A DNA stretch of 64,000 nucleotides from Sodalis sp. Psp (GCA_024648745.1 JAHCVB010000003.1:58717-122716); one strand, 5' to 3'. Counted from the first letter of the stretch, positions 1 through 11,289 are shown. The notes: generated from the letters alone by a model not told the origin. Program-made: numbers and translations.

Positions 1-2665
1 TAAATGACAGGAGAAAATTTGCAGATTCTACAACAGATTTAGATAGGAAAAGAAAGTGAGAAAGAAAAAGCAACTAGCACGTAGCTTGCGGATTAAAAAT
101 CTGTACGCTATTTTGTTGTGAAAACTTAGTAGTTTAGTGCACCTATCAGGGGTCAATTTTCAGCTACAGCGCTGTAGTGAGGAGATCCATGGTCAAGGGA
201 ATATAGTGTGTTGGCCAATAATGTAATGACGCAAAGCGCAAAGGCTGACCGGCTAATATAATCGTTCAACGAAGTACTGGCAAGTTAGCGCAATGGCCAT
301 TAGTGATTTTATTGCTCATGATCTGTACCAGGCTCAGGCGGAACTGGAAATCGGACGTGCAACACTAACCTGAATTCATTGAAGTGGCGTGTTTGGCTTA
401 TTAGCATAATTTCGTCCTGCATTATTTTAGGCTTTATATCGTCTTCACTGACGGTATCTGTTTTTATCTGGTTATTTAGATACTGACTCCGATTAGTACC
501 TCTCCCAAAAAATCTGCTGAAATTATGACTAATATATTAATAAAAATATTTATTTGATATTAATCCCTCTTTAATTCTGACTCAGAAAGGCAAGCTTTTT
601 CCTTTCCATATTGCACTCATTGTCACGCAAGCTTGACTGGTTGCCGTCGAGAAATGTGTGTTGCTCTTGCCGGGGATTGATATCTGACCGCCGGGGCGGG
701 TTTATAATATGTATACACCAACAAAGTCTTGGGTCGACAGAACAACATCGGATTGCAGAAGACTCATTCAACGCACTGCTCGTGGAACTAGTTTTGCTGG
801 CGAAAGGGGCCAAATAATGTAGCAGCGCTTCGCGGTTGATACGCGGCGGTAGAGGATTTGTACTGACCCTAGTCTGGCTGACTGGTAATGGGGCAATTGG
901 ACTTTAGTAAATGTCTGACCAGTGTTTCTTCGACCACCGGTTTTTTGATGGCGCCCAATCAGCCAGTGGTTTAGGCTGATCGTCGATGCACTCGCTGTTA
1001 AAATTCCGTACTGGGATTCTCGGTCAGCTTGTCAAGTGCGTGCAGCGTCCTGGGCACTTCACTATCCCAGCACAGCGTGAAAACCTAGCCTAGAGTCTCA
1101 CGCACCATTGCACGCGATGGGAAGCTAATCTGATTAAATGTTTAGATATAGTTTTTTGAAGTTTTTGGATTCAATCATGTTTGCTGGTTGCATTGAAGGC
1201 AACTTCTCTTACTGCCACTTGCGGCAAGCTATCGTCATTCAGCCAAGATAGCTTGTACAGAAGAGTCCAGATATTGGGGCTGTTAAAGGAAAACAGCGAT
1301 GCTTTCAGTCCTAGCGCGGTTAAGGGATCGTGATATTACCTGAAGCAGAGAGGGATCATACTGCTCGCGGTCAAGGTAGATTGCCCCTAGAGTCAGAAAT
1401 TTTAAAGAATGATATTGTGTATAATGCCTCATGATGTTTACCTTTGAAATCTTACTGTTACAATAGCACTTAACTCCGTAGAGCTTATATTCTTCAGCTG
1501 GTGTGCTGTGATATATTTTTCTGACTTACAGGGAAGTTGGAAAGGCAGGCGTCCTATCGGACGCAGGAGAACCGAAATTGGTATTTTGCTAATGTAAAAA
1601 CAACGTAGTAGATATCTGGGTAAAAGCTCACTCCACTTTCTCATATCTATGTAAGATAGATATTACAGGTACTATTAACTATATTTTTAAAGGTTAAATT
1701 TAATAAAGAGTTTAAGTAATCCTGTAAGATACGTGTAATACAACTGAATTATATTTTTTATAAAAAAGCAATTTTACTGAATTAGTAAAATGAGGCTATA
1801 AGTAAACCAAAATTACTCAGCATAAAAATAGCATTTAGTAGAAGAAGTTATTAAAGATATTTTCCCCGGAAATCCTAATCATTTCAAGGACACTCAAAAC
1901 ATCTCTAAGATTAGAGACATTATGAGCTGAATTAAGAGATATACCTGGCAGGGTATTGCAACGAACCTGGGTATAGTTTCTAATTACCTCTATTTTACGA
2001 TAACGTCAGTCAGTTCTTCATGAATGGAAAGCACACACGAAAAGTGTAAACGAATTTTATCAATATCGCTTATCAGGCTTGTTATCTTTAACAGCTTGAC
2101 AACCTTCCCCAGAGGCTGACGACCGTAAACATTAATGGCTCTGGTATAATGAAACATTTATACCATCCGCTCATTAGTAATATCACTTATGTTAACTTCC
2201 GCCACCTGTTGTTTTTACTATTTACTGTGCTACGTACCTGACGGATTGAACTCGATCACTCCATCACTAATGAACTTCTGGTCACTGATGCTTGTTGAGA
2301 TAATAACATGGAACAACCTCCTTTCATATGTTAAAGACTTTCCCAGTATGCGAGGTCAGAATAGGATTTTTTTAACGCTGTCGTGGGAGTTAAACACTAT
2401 GGCACAGATAGATACGTTGGTGATCTGAATCATCACCTATCACCGGTTTGCTGACCTGTTCAGATAATATCCTCTTACTTATAAGTTAGATACTCTTCTC
2501 AGGGCACTTTTCGATGAACTACTTCGGAAGTATGGTGGATGCCGCTTAACCGGAAGAAGAGTGAAGGCGCTCCTTGTTTCAGAGAGCTTATTAGAGCTTC
2601 TCGTTGTGTAACGGAGGCATTTAAATTTCTCGATTTCGAAACCGCTCTATTACGGATAGACAATT
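1..2665. other. Long eroded region without recognisable genes
   Basis: This 2.7 kb stretch has only short open frames (under about 80 codons) on either strand, with no family motif, clear ribosome-binding site or tRNA that I recognise. E. coli has cdaR, degP and dgt beyond dapD. I tried to match CdaR and Dgt motifs and found none. A short inverted repeat (ggtataatg, then catttatacc with one extra base) lies at 2143-2164 and may be chance. Most likely this is old pseudogene debris. Confidence 0.6.
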
Positions 2666-3490
2666 TTAATCGATGGCACGCAATAATTCATTGATGTCCA
2701 CTTTACCACGGGTTTTAGCGTCAACTTTTTTCACTATCACTGCGCAGTAGAGGCTGTAGAGACCTGTTTTGGATGGCAAATTTCCGGATACCACAACCGA
2801 GCCCGCCGGCACGCGGCCGTAATGTATTTCGCCGGTTTCACGATCGTAAATCTTCGTGCTTTGGCCAATAAATACCCCCATGGAAATTACTGAGCCTTCC
2901 TCGACGATCACCCCTTCGACAATTTCAGATCGGGCGCCAATGAAACAATTATCCTCAATAATGGTTGGATTTGCTTGCAGAGGTTCGAGCACCCCACCGA
3001 TACCGACGCCGCCAGACAGATGAACGTTTTTTCCAATTTGTGCACAGGAACCGACGGTAGTCCAAGTGTCCACCATTGTGCCCTCATCTACAAAGGCACC
3101 AATGTTAACATAAGAGGGCATTAACACAGTGTTGCGGGCAATATAAGTACCCTGGCGCACACTGGCTAGGGGAACGACACGGCACCCTTCTCGCTGAAAG
3201 CGAGCGCTGTCCCAGCCGGAGAACTTCATCGGCACTTTATCGAAAAAGCGCATTCCTCCACCCTCTATTAATTGGTTATTGGAGATGCGAAAAAAGAGCA
3301 GCACTGCTTTTTTCAGCCATTGGTGAGTGACCCATCTGCCGTTGATTTTTTCCGCTACACGTAATGCTCCACTATCTAAGGCGACGATAACCTGACTAAC
3401 TGCATCACAGGTGATATCGTCTACGTTATCTGGGGTGATTGCAGCGCATTGCTCAAAGGCAGTTTCAATAACTTGCTGTAATTTCTTCAT
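2666..3490 (-). CDS. dapD: 2,3,4,5-tetrahydropyridine-2,6-dicarboxylate N-succinyltransferase
   Basis: DapD transfers a succinyl group from succinyl-CoA to tetrahydrodipicolinate in the cytoplasmic pathway to meso-diaminopimelate and lysine. The protein is 274 residues, the same as E. coli DapD, and colinear from the start MKKLQQVIE to the end. The C-terminal two thirds is a left-handed beta-helix with imperfect hexapeptide repeats (for example [14 protein letters not shown] and [13 protein letters not shown]). The order dapD-(glnD)-map on this strand is that of E. coli, but glnD is a fossil here. Retention fits a need for peptidoglycan precursors or for lysine supply. No frameshift or missing segment is seen. 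Confidence 0.97.
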   Translation of the reverse strand: MKKLQQVIETAFEQCAAITPDNVDDITCDAVSQVIVALDSGALRVAEKINGRWVTHQWLKKAVLLFFRISNNQLIEGGGMRFFDKVPMKFSGWDSARFQREGCRVVPLASVRQGTYIARNTVLMPSYVNIGAFVDEGTMVDTWTTVGSCAQIGKNVHLSGGVGIGGVLEPLQANPTIIEDNCFIGARSEIVEGVIVEEGSVISMGVFIGQSTKIYDRETGEIHYGRVPAGSVVVSGNLPSKTGLYSLYCAVIVKKVDAKTRGKVDINELLRAID

Positions 3491-3829
3491 ATTTTTAGTC
3501 GACTTAAAGAAAACTCATTAATGACGCTACTCATATCATATTTTATCGTTTGAGTTAAGTGATTTTTAAGTACTATTGCGATGTGACGATCTCTACCTAT
3601 CAGTGGCACAATCTAGAAAAAGTTGGCACACACAGATGACAGTAACCCTCAGGCTGCAGGATTTTCAGAAGTGTCTTAAACGGACGATTTAGAGATAGCA
3701 AACTGCTGTAACCCAGTGCCATTAAAGGTTGGGTCATCGCTATGCCATTTCAGTTAGTAAAAATCTGCGCGTTGTGAATGCTTAAATTGTGGCATTCAAG
3801 TTTTCCGCTCACCGTGGAAAATAGACAAG

Positions 3830-4480
3830 TTAAGGCGGTCTTGATTGTGGAAAAATTTTTACTGTCGAAAATAGCCTATACCAATCAGTACTAGCGCGGT
3901 TCACCGCAGCTGAGCACCAATCATATGATTGTGCATGCCAGACTAAGCTGATTAGGCGTGTAGTGCAGAGTAAATGCTGCAACGATTGCAGATTTTCTGC
4001 AAATGATGTCCTGTTCATCGATTTCTTAGCGCCCAGAAACCTGTCAATGATTACACTGCACCTTACTACCCTTGATATCTGGGAAGGGTATAACTGCGGC
4101 GTGATTGCTTCTTGATAAAAACAAAACAAACAGCTCAATCAGCAAACTCTGTTTCTAACTATTCCACAGTGTTTCTTTGGTGGCGCAAATATTTGCTACC
4201 CGCCTGAAGTTTGGTAGATTAAACATCGTGATGTAGCTTCCTTTCTTCCAGGGTATTTTATGTGCTGCGTACGCCGTGACCATGACACAGTTCAGATCTT
4301 ACAGCACTGCCAGACCTATGTAGCACAAGTATGTCGATATCTGACAGCGCATGCAACTCTCTGCAGCTACATGCAGAGCAATAGGCATTCACTGATGCTC
4401 CCACCGATTATCCTGTAGCATAAAATGATTCGTCCAGCCAGTGGTGAAGTTCATCTAAGCGCTCTTTAATTAGAAAAAGA
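3830..4480 (-). pseudogene. glnD: glnD fossil (PII uridylyltransferase)
   Basis: Minus-strand reading gives broken pieces of GlnD. CRELHALSDIDILVL (about 4321-4367) matches the nucleotidyltransferase motif GRGELHPLSDIDLLIL. LDELHHWLDESF (about 4420-4460) matches the segment near residue 40. Pieces corresponding to GHSVRT and TLEE follow at about 4235-4300, each in a different frame. A weaker trace near 3915-3950 (LVWHAQSYDW) resembles the C-terminal LAWHARHLLQHD. The remnant is far shorter than the roughly 2.7 kb gene. Its distance from map equals that expected for glnD. The gene is certainly non-functional; its exact limits are uncertain. Confidence 0.75.
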
Positions 4481-4640
4481 GATTCAATACGTCTTTGAAA
4501 GCTAAGTGATATGGAATGAGGGTTTAGTAGAAAGGCGAGTGCGGTAGTCCACATTGTACTGCGTGAGCGAGGACTGTCTGTGGAGTAACATTTAGCCACT
4601 CAGCGTACAGGAAAGCTGTACACTATTGTAGATCGAGTAT

Positions 4641-5435
4641 TTAGGTCGGGTAATGGATCACTGCCGGCAAAGTATCATCGGTTCGTATCGTCATGATTTC
4701 ACAGCCGTCTTCGGTGACCACGATAGTATGTTCGTACTGCGCAGATAGGCTGTGGTCCTTGGTCTTTACCGTCCAGCCATCCTTCATAGTACGAATGCGA
4801 TAGTCGCCAGCGTTAACCATGGGTTCGATGGTTAACGCCATGCCAGGTTGTAGCACTACACCACCATCATTAGCGTCATAATGCAACACCTGTGGCTCTT
4901 CATGAAATGCCTCACCGATACCGTGGCCACAATATTCACGCACTACCGAAAAGTTTTCTGCCTCAACGAACTGCTGGATAGATTTTCCAAGGGTGCACAG
5001 GCGGACGCCCGGCCGGATCATGCAAATAGCCAGGTAAAGGCTCTCTCTGGTCACCCGACATAGACGCTCACTGAGAATGGTTGACTTTCCAACAATGAAC
5101 ATTTTTGAGGTGTCTCCGTGAAAACCATCTTTGATCACCGTCACATCAATATTCAAAATGTCGCCGTCTTTGAGTTTCTTGTCGTCATTCGGTATGCCAT
5201 GGCAAACTACTTCATTGACTGAAATACACACTGATTTGGGAAAACCGTGATAACCAAGAGAAGCGGAAATGGCATGCTGTTTTTCGGTGATGTGTTGGTG
5301 GCACAAACGATCCAATTCACCAGTGCTTACGCCGGGTTGAATATAAGGTTCAATCATTTCCAGAACTCTAGCGGCTAGTTGGCCGGCAATGCGCATTTTT
5401 GCAATATCATCAAATGTTTTAATAGAAATAGCCAT
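4641..5435 (-). CDS. map: Methionine aminopeptidase, type I
   Basis: Map removes the initiator methionine from nascent proteins, acting after peptide deformylase (def is also in this window). The protein is 264 residues, the same length as E. coli Map. The metal-ligand segments are all present: the two aspartates in NIDVTVIKDGFHGDTSKMF, the histidine in CGHGIGEAFHEEP, the glutamate in TIEPMVN, and the last glutamate in QYEHTIVVTEDG. It is divergent from rpsB across a 338-base gap, as in E. coli. The last residues (DDTLPAVIHYPT) differ from E. coli, which is normal for this tail. Confidence 0.97.
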   Translation of the reverse strand: MAISIKTFDDIAKMRIAGQLAARVLEMIEPYIQPGVSTGELDRLCHQHITEKQHAISASLGYHGFPKSVCISVNEVVCHGIPNDDKKLKDGDILNIDVTVIKDGFHGDTSKMFIVGKSTILSERLCRVTRESLYLAICMIRPGVRLCTLGKSIQQFVEAENFSVVREYCGHGIGEAFHEEPQVLHYDANDGGVVLQPGMALTIEPMVNAGDYRIRTMKDGWTVKTKDHSLSAQYEHTIVVTEDGCEIMTIRTDDTLPAVIHYPT

Positions 5436-5639
5436 TATAGAGATCCACAGTCGCCGTCAGACGCAGCAAGAGAAATTGACAAACAGTATTAATGGTACCA
5501 GTACGACCAGGGCACTGCCAAATTATCATTAATTTGCTACTACCACCGGAAAAACATTTAGTGGAGTCCAGGCGCGGCTTATGATATAAATCGCGCCGAT
5601 GGTATGCACTCAAATATTAAAATTTCTGTGAGTTTATCA

Positions 5640-5773
5640 CAGAAACTAAACTTAATAATGTGTATTACACATGTATCGGCACGTGTGCCAGGGTGCTTTG
5701 ACCATAAGGCCAGAGTCAGTAGTACGGGATACGTGGAGACATAACTTCAAGTCTTATTTTTAAGAGGTATATC
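5640..5773 (+). promoter_or_regulatory. rpsB 5' leader (t44/tff-like S2 autoregulatory region)
   Basis: The 130 bases before rpsB keep blocks I recall from the enteric rpsB leader: a stretch reading cagggtgctttgacc, then ccagagtcagtagtacgg and gatacgtggagacataac. This leader is known as the t44/tff RNA and mediates repression of rpsB-tsf by S2. Retention of a non-coding block in an otherwise eroded genome suggests the control is still used. The homology is judged by eye and the exact limits are approximate. Confidence 0.5.
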
Positions 5774-6499
5774 ATGGTAACTGTTTCCATGCGTGACATG
5801 CTCCAGGCCGGTGTCCATTTTGGACACCAAGCTCGTTACTGGAATCCAAAAATGAAGCCATTCATCTTTAGAACTAGTAATAAGATTCATATTATTAACC
5901 TAGAGCAAACCGTGCTAATGTTTAACGAGGCCTTGGGAGAGCTAAACAAACTTGCCTTACGAAAAGGAAAAATTTTGTTTGTCGGCACCAAACGCGCTGC
6001 AAGCGAAGCGGTAAAAGAAGCAGCCAACAGCTGCGATCAATTCTTCGTCAACCATCGTTGGTTAGGTGGAATGTTAACGAACTGGAAAACGGTTCGTCAG
6101 TCTATTAAGCGTTTAAAGGACTTGGAAACCCAATTTCAGGACGGTACTTTCGAGAAGCTGACCAAGAAAGAGGCACTGATGCGTTCCCGTGAACTGGATA
6201 AATTGGAAAACAGTCTAGGCGGTATTAAAGATATAGGCGGCCTGCCGGACGCGTTGTTTGTTATTGATGCGGCACGTGAACATATTGCTATAAAAGAAGC
6301 CAACAATCTAGGCATTCCGGTTTTCGCTATCGTTGACACTAATTCCGATCCGAACGGAGTGGACTTCATTATCCCGGGTAATGACGACGCCATCCGTGCT
6401 ATCAATTTGTATTTGACTGCCGTGGCTACTGCCGTACGCAAAGGCCGTTCTCATGAACCGGTAGAACAGGTTGAAGAAAGTTTTGTGGAAGCTAAATAA
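5774..6499 (+). CDS. rpsB: 30S ribosomal protein S2
   Basis: S2 is a structural protein of the small subunit, joined late in assembly and needed for S1 binding. The protein is 241 residues, equal to E. coli S2, and starts [19 protein letters not shown], the family N-terminus. The [14 protein letters not shown] and [14 protein letters not shown] blocks are intact. The start ATG is preceded by a good ribosome-binding site (taagaggt, 6-8 bases upstream). It heads the rpsB-tsf-pyrH-frr block. The C-terminal tail ([14 protein letters not shown]) is acidic as usual. Confidence 0.98.
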   Translation: MVTVSMRDMLQAGVHFGHQARYWNPKMKPFIFRTSNKIHIINLEQTVLMFNEALGELNKLALRKGKILFVGTKRAASEAVKEAANSCDQFFVNHRWLGGMLTNWKTVRQSIKRLKDLETQFQDGTFEKLTKKEALMRSRELDKLENSLGGIKDIGGLPDALFVIDAAREHIAIKEANNLGIPVFAIVDTNSDPNGVDFIIPGNDDAIRAINLYLTAVATAVRKGRSHEPVEQVEESFVEAK

Positions 6500-6614
6500 T
6501 GCAAAGCATACTCCTTAAGAAACTGTCATTAACTAAATTTTAGGTATGTTAGTCAGAGCCCTAACTGGCAATGCTTGCTTTAAACTCCAATGTAAATTAA
6601 CGAGGAAAAGATTA

Positions 6615-7469
6615 ATGGCTGATATTACTGCAGCTCTGGTTAAAGAACTACGCGAACGTACCGGTGCAGGCATGATTGAATGTAAAACGGCCTTGGTTGA
6701 AGCTCAAGGCGATATCGAACTGGCTATCGATAACATGCGTAAGTTCGGCCAAGCAAAAGCTGTCAAAAAAGCAGGTCGCGTGGCCGCTGAAGGTATTGTC
6801 TTGACAAAAATCACGCAGGACAGCAAATATGGCGTCATTATCGAGCTGAACTGTGAAACTGATTTCGTCGCCAAAAACGGTCGCTTCAAAGCTTTTGGTG
6901 ACGAAGTAATTACCGCAGCACTTAATGAACGTATTACCGACCTCGGTGAGCTAAAAGCTAAATTTGAAGATCAGCGTACCGCGCTGGTGGCCAAAATTGG
7001 TGAAAATATTAATATCCGCCGCCTAGGCGTCACAGAAGGTGACGTGCTTTACTTTTACCTACACGGCACGCGTATTGGAGTAATAGTTTCCGCCGTCGGT
7101 GCAGACGAAGAGCTAATGAAACACGTTGCGATGCATATCGCTGCCAGTAAACCTGAATATGTCAATACGGACAATGTGCCAACTGATGTTGTGGCCCGTG
7201 AGTATCAGATTCAGCTGGACATCGCCATGCAGTCCGGAAAATCACGTGAAATCGCAGAGAAAATAGTTAAAGGACGTATGCGTAAATTTACCAATGAGAT
7301 CTCTCTGACCAGCCAGCGCCTTGTGATGGATCCGAGCCAAACTGTTGGTCAGCTGTTGGGCAAACACAATGCCAAAGTTAGCAACTTCATCTGCTTTGAA
7401 GTGGGCGAAGGTATTATCAAGAAAGAAAAAACCTATTCCGTTGCTGAAATGGACGTGATAGGTAAGTAA
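6615..7469 (+). CDS. tsf: Elongation factor Ts
   Basis: EF-Ts is the guanine nucleotide exchange factor for EF-Tu. I place the start at the ATG at 6615, which follows gaggaaaag and gives 284 residues beginning [20 protein letters not shown]. coli has 283. An in-frame ATG at 6546 would add 23 residues unlike the family and is rejected. The N-terminal UBA-like domain with the TDFVAKN motif, the core subdomains and the C-terminal module are all present. It is separated from rpsB by about 115 bases, as in the enteric rpsB-tsf operon. Confidence 0.97.
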   Translation: MADITAALVKELRERTGAGMIECKTALVEAQGDIELAIDNMRKFGQAKAVKKAGRVAAEGIVLTKITQDSKYGVIIELNCETDFVAKNGRFKAFGDEVITAALNERITDLGELKAKFEDQRTALVAKIGENINIRRLGVTEGDVLYFYLHGTRIGVIVSAVGADEELMKHVAMHIAASKPEYVNTDNVPTDVVAREYQIQLDIAMQSGKSREIAEKIVKGRMRKFTNEISLTSQRLVMDPSQTVGQLLGKHNAKVSNFICFEVGEGIIKKEKTYSVAEMDVIGK

Positions 7470-7625
7470 TTCTAATGCAGTTGTTCAGAATCCGCGTATA
7501 GGCAGTTGTGCTTTAATAAACTAATAAATAGAAATAAAATCAGGTAACTTGTACTGTATCATTCGCTAGTCGTGACGTCAGGTCAAATACTATCCCATGA
7601 AATCGCTTTTGAAGGAACAGATCAA

Positions 7626-8351
7626 ATGGCAACCAATGTAAAACCTATCTACCAGCGTATTTTGCTTAAATTAAGCGGTGAAGCTCTGCAGGGTACCGAA
7701 GGTTTTGGCATAGACGCCAGCGTGCTGGATCGCATAGCTCAAGAAATGAAAGAACTGGTGGAATTAGGCATCCAAATGGGAATAGTGATAGGCGGTGGTA
7801 ACTTATTCCGCGGAGCTGGACTGGAGAAGGCCGGCATGAATCGGGTAGTGGGCGATCATATGGGTATGCTGGCGACTGTCATGAACGGCTTAGCTATGCG
7901 CGATGCCCTACACCGTGCTTGCGTTAATGCTCACTTGATGTCAGCGATTCCACTGAACGGCGTCTGCGATAATTACAGTTGGGCAGAAGCCGTTAGCCTA
8001 TTACACAATAACCACATAGTGATTTTTGTCGCCGGCACCGGAAACCCTTTTTTTACCACTGATTCCGCTGCCTGTTTGCGCGGCATCGAAATTGAAGCCG
8101 ACGCCGTACTGAAGGCGACTAAAGTGGATGGCGTGTTTTCCGCCGATCCGGCAAAGTACCCAGATGCTATACTTTATGATCAATTGAGCTATCAGGATGT
8201 GCTGGAGCGAGAATTGAAAGTTATGGATCTGGCTGCCTTTACATTAGCGCGGGATCATAACCTGCCGATACACGTGTTCAATATGAACAAGCCTGGCACG
8301 TTGCGGCGGGTGGTAATGGATGATGAAAAAGGCACCTTGATTACTAACTAA
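7626..8351 (+). CDS. pyrH: Uridylate kinase (UMP kinase)
   Basis: PyrH phosphorylates UMP to UDP with ATP, feeding pyrimidine nucleotide and UDP-sugar pools. Starting at the ATG at 7626, behind gaaggaac, it is 241 residues, the E. coli length. The amino-acid kinase fold is visible: [13 protein letters not shown] near the N-terminus, [22 protein letters not shown] and [11 protein letters not shown] longer frame opening at 7572 adds 18 unrelated residues and is not used. It sits between tsf and frr as in E. coli. Confidence 0.97.
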   Translation: MATNVKPIYQRILLKLSGEALQGTEGFGIDASVLDRIAQEMKELVELGIQMGIVIGGGNLFRGAGLEKAGMNRVVGDHMGMLATVMNGLAMRDALHRACVNAHLMSAIPLNGVCDNYSWAEAVSLLHNNHIVIFVAGTGNPFFTTDSAACLRGIEIEADAVLKATKVDGVFSADPAKYPDAILYDQLSYQDVLERELKVMDLAAFTLARDHNLPIHVFNMNKPGTLRRVVMDDEKGTLITN

Positions 8352-8423
8352 ATAAAGTATGAATGGGACTGGCATCAATCAAGGCTCTCCTAGATAATAA
8401 CCAACTCTCAAAGGGTTCGCACT

Positions 8424-8981
8424 GTGATTAATGAAATCCGCAAAGATGCTGGGATTCGTATGGAAAAATGTGTTGAAGCATTTAAAAATTACACCAACAA
8501 AGTCCGCACTAGCCGCGCTTCTCCGAGCTTGCTTGACGATATTCAGATCGAATATTATGGCTTGGTGACGCCGCTACGCCAGCTAGCAAATATCGTTGCT
8601 GAAGATTCCCGAACTCTGTCTATCACTGTCTTTGATTGCACTCTGGCGCCAGCAGTGGAAAAGGCCATTATGGCCTCTGATCTAGGGTTAAATCCATCTT
8701 CCGCTGGCACTGTGATTCGTGTACCACTGCCGCCATTGACTGAAGAACGCCGCCGTGATTTAGTAAAAGTAGTGCGCGCTGAAGCTGAACTGAGCAGAGT
8801 GTCAGTGCGTAATGTACGTCGCGATGCCAATGACAAGGTTAAAGCGCTTTTAAAAAGCAAAACCATCAGTGAAGACGAAGATCGCCGTTCCCAGGACGAG
8901 ATCCAGAGACTGACTGACACTTGGATCAAGAAAATTGACAGCGCATTGGTAGAAAAAGAAGCGGAATTAATGAAAATTTAA
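8424..8981 (+). CDS. frr: Ribosome recycling factor
   Basis: RRF works with EF-G to split the post-termination ribosome. The 185-residue protein matches the family length and has the expected long three-helix bundle, including the C-terminal block [15 protein letters not shown]. The start is a GTG at 8424; E. coli frr uses ATG here. Downstream lies a strong intrinsic terminator at 9002-9050, closing the rpsB-frr block. Confidence 0.97.
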   Translation: MINEIRKDAGIRMEKCVEAFKNYTNKVRTSRASPSLLDDIQIEYYGLVTPLRQLANIVAEDSRTLSITVFDCTLAPAVEKAIMASDLGLNPSSAGTVIRVPLPPLTEERRRDLVKVVRAEAELSRVSVRNVRRDANDKVKALLKSKTISEDEDRRSQDEIQRLTDTWIKKIDSALVEKEAELMKI

Positions 8982-9001
8982 TCCGCTAATGGGATGTAAA
9001 C

Positions 9002-9050
9002 GCCGTAGCGGCGCCTCCCTGGCGGGGCTTTGTCGCTGCGGCTTTTTTAT
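9002..9050 (+). terminator. Intrinsic terminator after frr
   Basis: gccgtagcg (9002-9010) pairs with cgctgcggc (9034-9042) over nine positions with one T:G wobble. Six T residues follow at 9043-9048. It lies 21 bases after the frr stop and before dxr. Confidence 0.8.
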
Positions 9051-9123
9051 TAACGTTGTCAAGACAACAACACATACATTTTATTAGATTGTGCGTTTTT
9101 GAATAAATATTTAAAGTGACTTC

Positions 9124-10320
9124 ATGAGGCATTTAACAATTCTCGGCAGTACCGGCTCCATTGGTACTAGCACGTTGGCTGTGGTAAAACATAATATCGA
9201 CCGATTTGCCGTACATGCTCTGGTAGCTAGAACTAATGTGGCCTTAATGACCGATCAATGCCTAGCCTTCCGACCTACCTATGCTTGCATGGCTGATGAC
9301 GCTGCAGCACGGATACTTAAGGCTAATCTAACTGCAGCAGGCCAATCTACTACCGTGCTGTCCGGAGCACAAGCCGTCTGCGAACTAGCGGCGCTAGATG
9401 AAGTAGATATGGTAATGGCTGCCATTGTCGGTGCTGCTGGTCTGATACCGACGCTCAAGGCTTTGCGCGCCGGAAAACGGGTCTTGCTGGCTAACAAAGA
9501 GGCACTGGTCACCTGTGGCCGGTTATTTATGCATGAGGCGCATCAGCACCAGGCGCAACTGCTGCCGGTAGATAGTGAGCACAACGCTATTTTTCAGAGT
9601 TTACCTGAGCCACTTCAGCATGACTTAGGGTACGCTTCCCCGACTGACTATGGAGTATCTCGGATTATTTTAACTGGTTCCGGTGGTCCCTTCCGGCAAA
9701 CATCGTTGGCCGATCTGGAGACGGTGACACCGGATCAGGCCTGCGCTCATCCTAGCTGGTCGATGGGGCGCAAAATTTCGGTTGATTCTGCCACTATGAT
9801 GAACAAAGGGTTAGAATATATTGAGGCGCGCTGGCTATTTAATGCTGCCGCTGAGTTAGTGGAAGTATTGCTGCATCCTCAGTCTATCATCCATTCTATG
9901 GTGCGTTACACCGACGGCAGCGTGCTAGGGCAGTTGGGTTTGCCGGACATGCGCATTCCCATCGCCCACGCTCTGGCTTATCCAGAGCGGGTGCCAACCG
10001 GTGTGACACCTTTGGATTTTTTGCGCCTTGGCACCTTGAGCTTTGAGCAGCCAGACAATGCACGTTATCCTTGTTTGCAGTTGGCTATCGACGCCAGCCA
10101 GTGCGGTCAAGCGGCCACCACGACACTTAATGCCGCCAATGAAATTGCAGTGGCAGCTTTTTTGCGCGGTGAAATCCGTTTTACCGACATTGCTACCATC
10201 AACCAGCAGGTGCTAGAACAGCTATGCCTCGCTGAGCCGAGTAGCGTGGAAGAGGTGTTATTCATTGACCAACAGGCGAGGGAAAAGGCCCGTCGAGTCG
10301 TAAACTGTTACAGACGATAA
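9124..10320 (+). CDS. dxr: 1-deoxy-D-xylulose 5-phosphate reductoisomerase
   Basis: Dxr (IspC) converts DXP to 2-C-methyl-D-erythritol 4-phosphate with NADPH, the committed step of the MEP isoprenoid pathway. The protein is 398 residues, the same as E. coli. The NADPH-binding [10 protein letters not shown] lies at residues 7-16. The metal and substrate segments [20 protein letters not shown] and [14 protein letters not shown] are present. It stands just upstream of uppS, which uses the isoprenoid product. No lesion seen. Confidence 0.97.
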   Translation: MRHLTILGSTGSIGTSTLAVVKHNIDRFAVHALVARTNVALMTDQCLAFRPTYACMADDAAARILKANLTAAGQSTTVLSGAQAVCELAALDEVDMVMAAIVGAAGLIPTLKALRAGKRVLLANKEALVTCGRLFMHEAHQHQAQLLPVDSEHNAIFQSLPEPLQHDLGYASPTDYGVSRIILTGSGGPFRQTSLADLETVTPDQACAHPSWSMGRKISVDSATMMNKGLEYIEARWLFNAAAELVEVLLHPQSIIHSMVRYTDGSVLGQLGLPDMRIPIAHALAYPERVPTGVTPLDFLRLGTLSFEQPDNARYPCLQLAIDASQCGQAATTTLNAANEIAVAAFLRGEIRFTDIATINQQVLEQLCLAEPSSVEEVLFIDQQAREKARRVVNCYRR

Positions 10321-10517
10321 CCTGTGCCATGATGGCTGATTTGTTCAATGATCGACAAAATGATATAGTTTACGCCACTTCATGTCCATCGATGATGGAC
10401 AGCTCGGTAGAATTAGTTACAGATTGTCGTGTACACATATGGTTTTACGTGTTGGGGGTTGTTCCCTTTTATTCCGACAGGACGTTAGTATCCTTAGTGA
10501 GGAAATACGTAAGCGTG

Positions 10518-11279
10518 ATGTTGTCTAAAAATCAGCAAAAGCCAAAAATTTTGCCATTATCCTCACCACGGCATGTAGCTATTATTATGGATGGCAATGG
10601 TCGATGGGCGAAAAGTCGAGGAAAACTACGTATCTTCGGCCACCAAGCCGGCGTACGCTCTGTCCGCCGCGCGGTAAGTTTTGCCGTTAGCCATCATTTT
10701 GATGCTCTGACGCTTTATGCGTTCAGTAGTGAAAACTGGAACCGACCCATCCAGGAGATTTCCGCGTTGATGGAATTGTTTGTGCGAGCACTGGACAGTG
10801 AAGTGAAAAGCTTACATAAACATAATGTCCGCCTACGGATTATAGGCGATACATCTCGCTTCGGGGTGCGACTTCAGGAGCATATTCGCCACTCCGAAGA
10901 GCTGACCCGTAATAATAACGGGTTAACCTTGAATGTTGCTGCGAATTATGGTGGACGTTGGGATATTATTCAAGGGGTACGGCAACTTGCCGTCCAGGTA
11001 CAGGAGGGCGTTCTATGTCCCGAACAAATAGATGAGGACGCACTATGCCGGGTGGTCTGTATGAACGAGTTAGCCCCAGTGGATCTGGTTATTCGCACTG
11101 GAGGAGAATATCGTATCAGTAATTTTTTGCTGTGGCAGATAGCCTACGCAGAGCTGTTTTTTACTAACGTGTTATGGCCAGATTTTGACGATACTGTTTT
11201 TGAAGGTGCTCTGAATGCTTTTGCTAAACGTGAGCGGCGCTTCGGTAGAGCCACGCCTAATGATGCCAACGTATCCTAG
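10518..11279 (+). CDS. uppS: Undecaprenyl diphosphate synthase (ditrans,polycis)
   Basis: UppS (IspU) adds eight isopentenyl units to farnesyl diphosphate to make the C55 lipid carrier for peptidoglycan and O-antigen precursors. I start at the ATG at 10518, giving 253 residues as in E. coli. The frame remains open to 10329, but that 63-codon extension has no family match. Family motifs HVAIIMDGNGRWAK, LTLYAFSSENWNRP and RISNFLLWQIAYAELFF are present. One change is notable: E. coli GGEHRISN reads GGEYRISN (near residue 198). That position varies among UppS families, so activity is probably kept. Confidence 0.95.
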   Translation: MLSKNQQKPKILPLSSPRHVAIIMDGNGRWAKSRGKLRIFGHQAGVRSVRRAVSFAVSHHFDALTLYAFSSENWNRPIQEISALMELFVRALDSEVKSLHKHNVRLRIIGDTSRFGVRLQEHIRHSEELTRNNNGLTLNVAANYGGRWDIIQGVRQLAVQVQEGVLCPEQIDEDALCRVVCMNELAPVDLVIRTGGEYRISNFLLWQIAYAELFFTNVLWPDFDDTVFEGALNAFAKRERRFGRATPNDANVS

Positions 11280-11289
11280 AGGGGGAGGT

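Noticed and set aside
2189..2428. Plus-strand 79-codon frame with hydrophobic N-terminus
   Set aside because: No ribosome-binding site, no family match, and surrounded by debris; likely chance.
8555..8929. Open frame of 124 codons antisense to frr
   Set aside because: It is a mirror of a highly conserved gene with biased codons, without a ribosome-binding site or known family.
10329..10517. In-frame upstream extension of uppS by 63 codons
   Set aside because: It has no similarity to UppS. The ATG at 10518 gives exactly the E. coli length, and the extension fills the normal dxr-uppS spacer.
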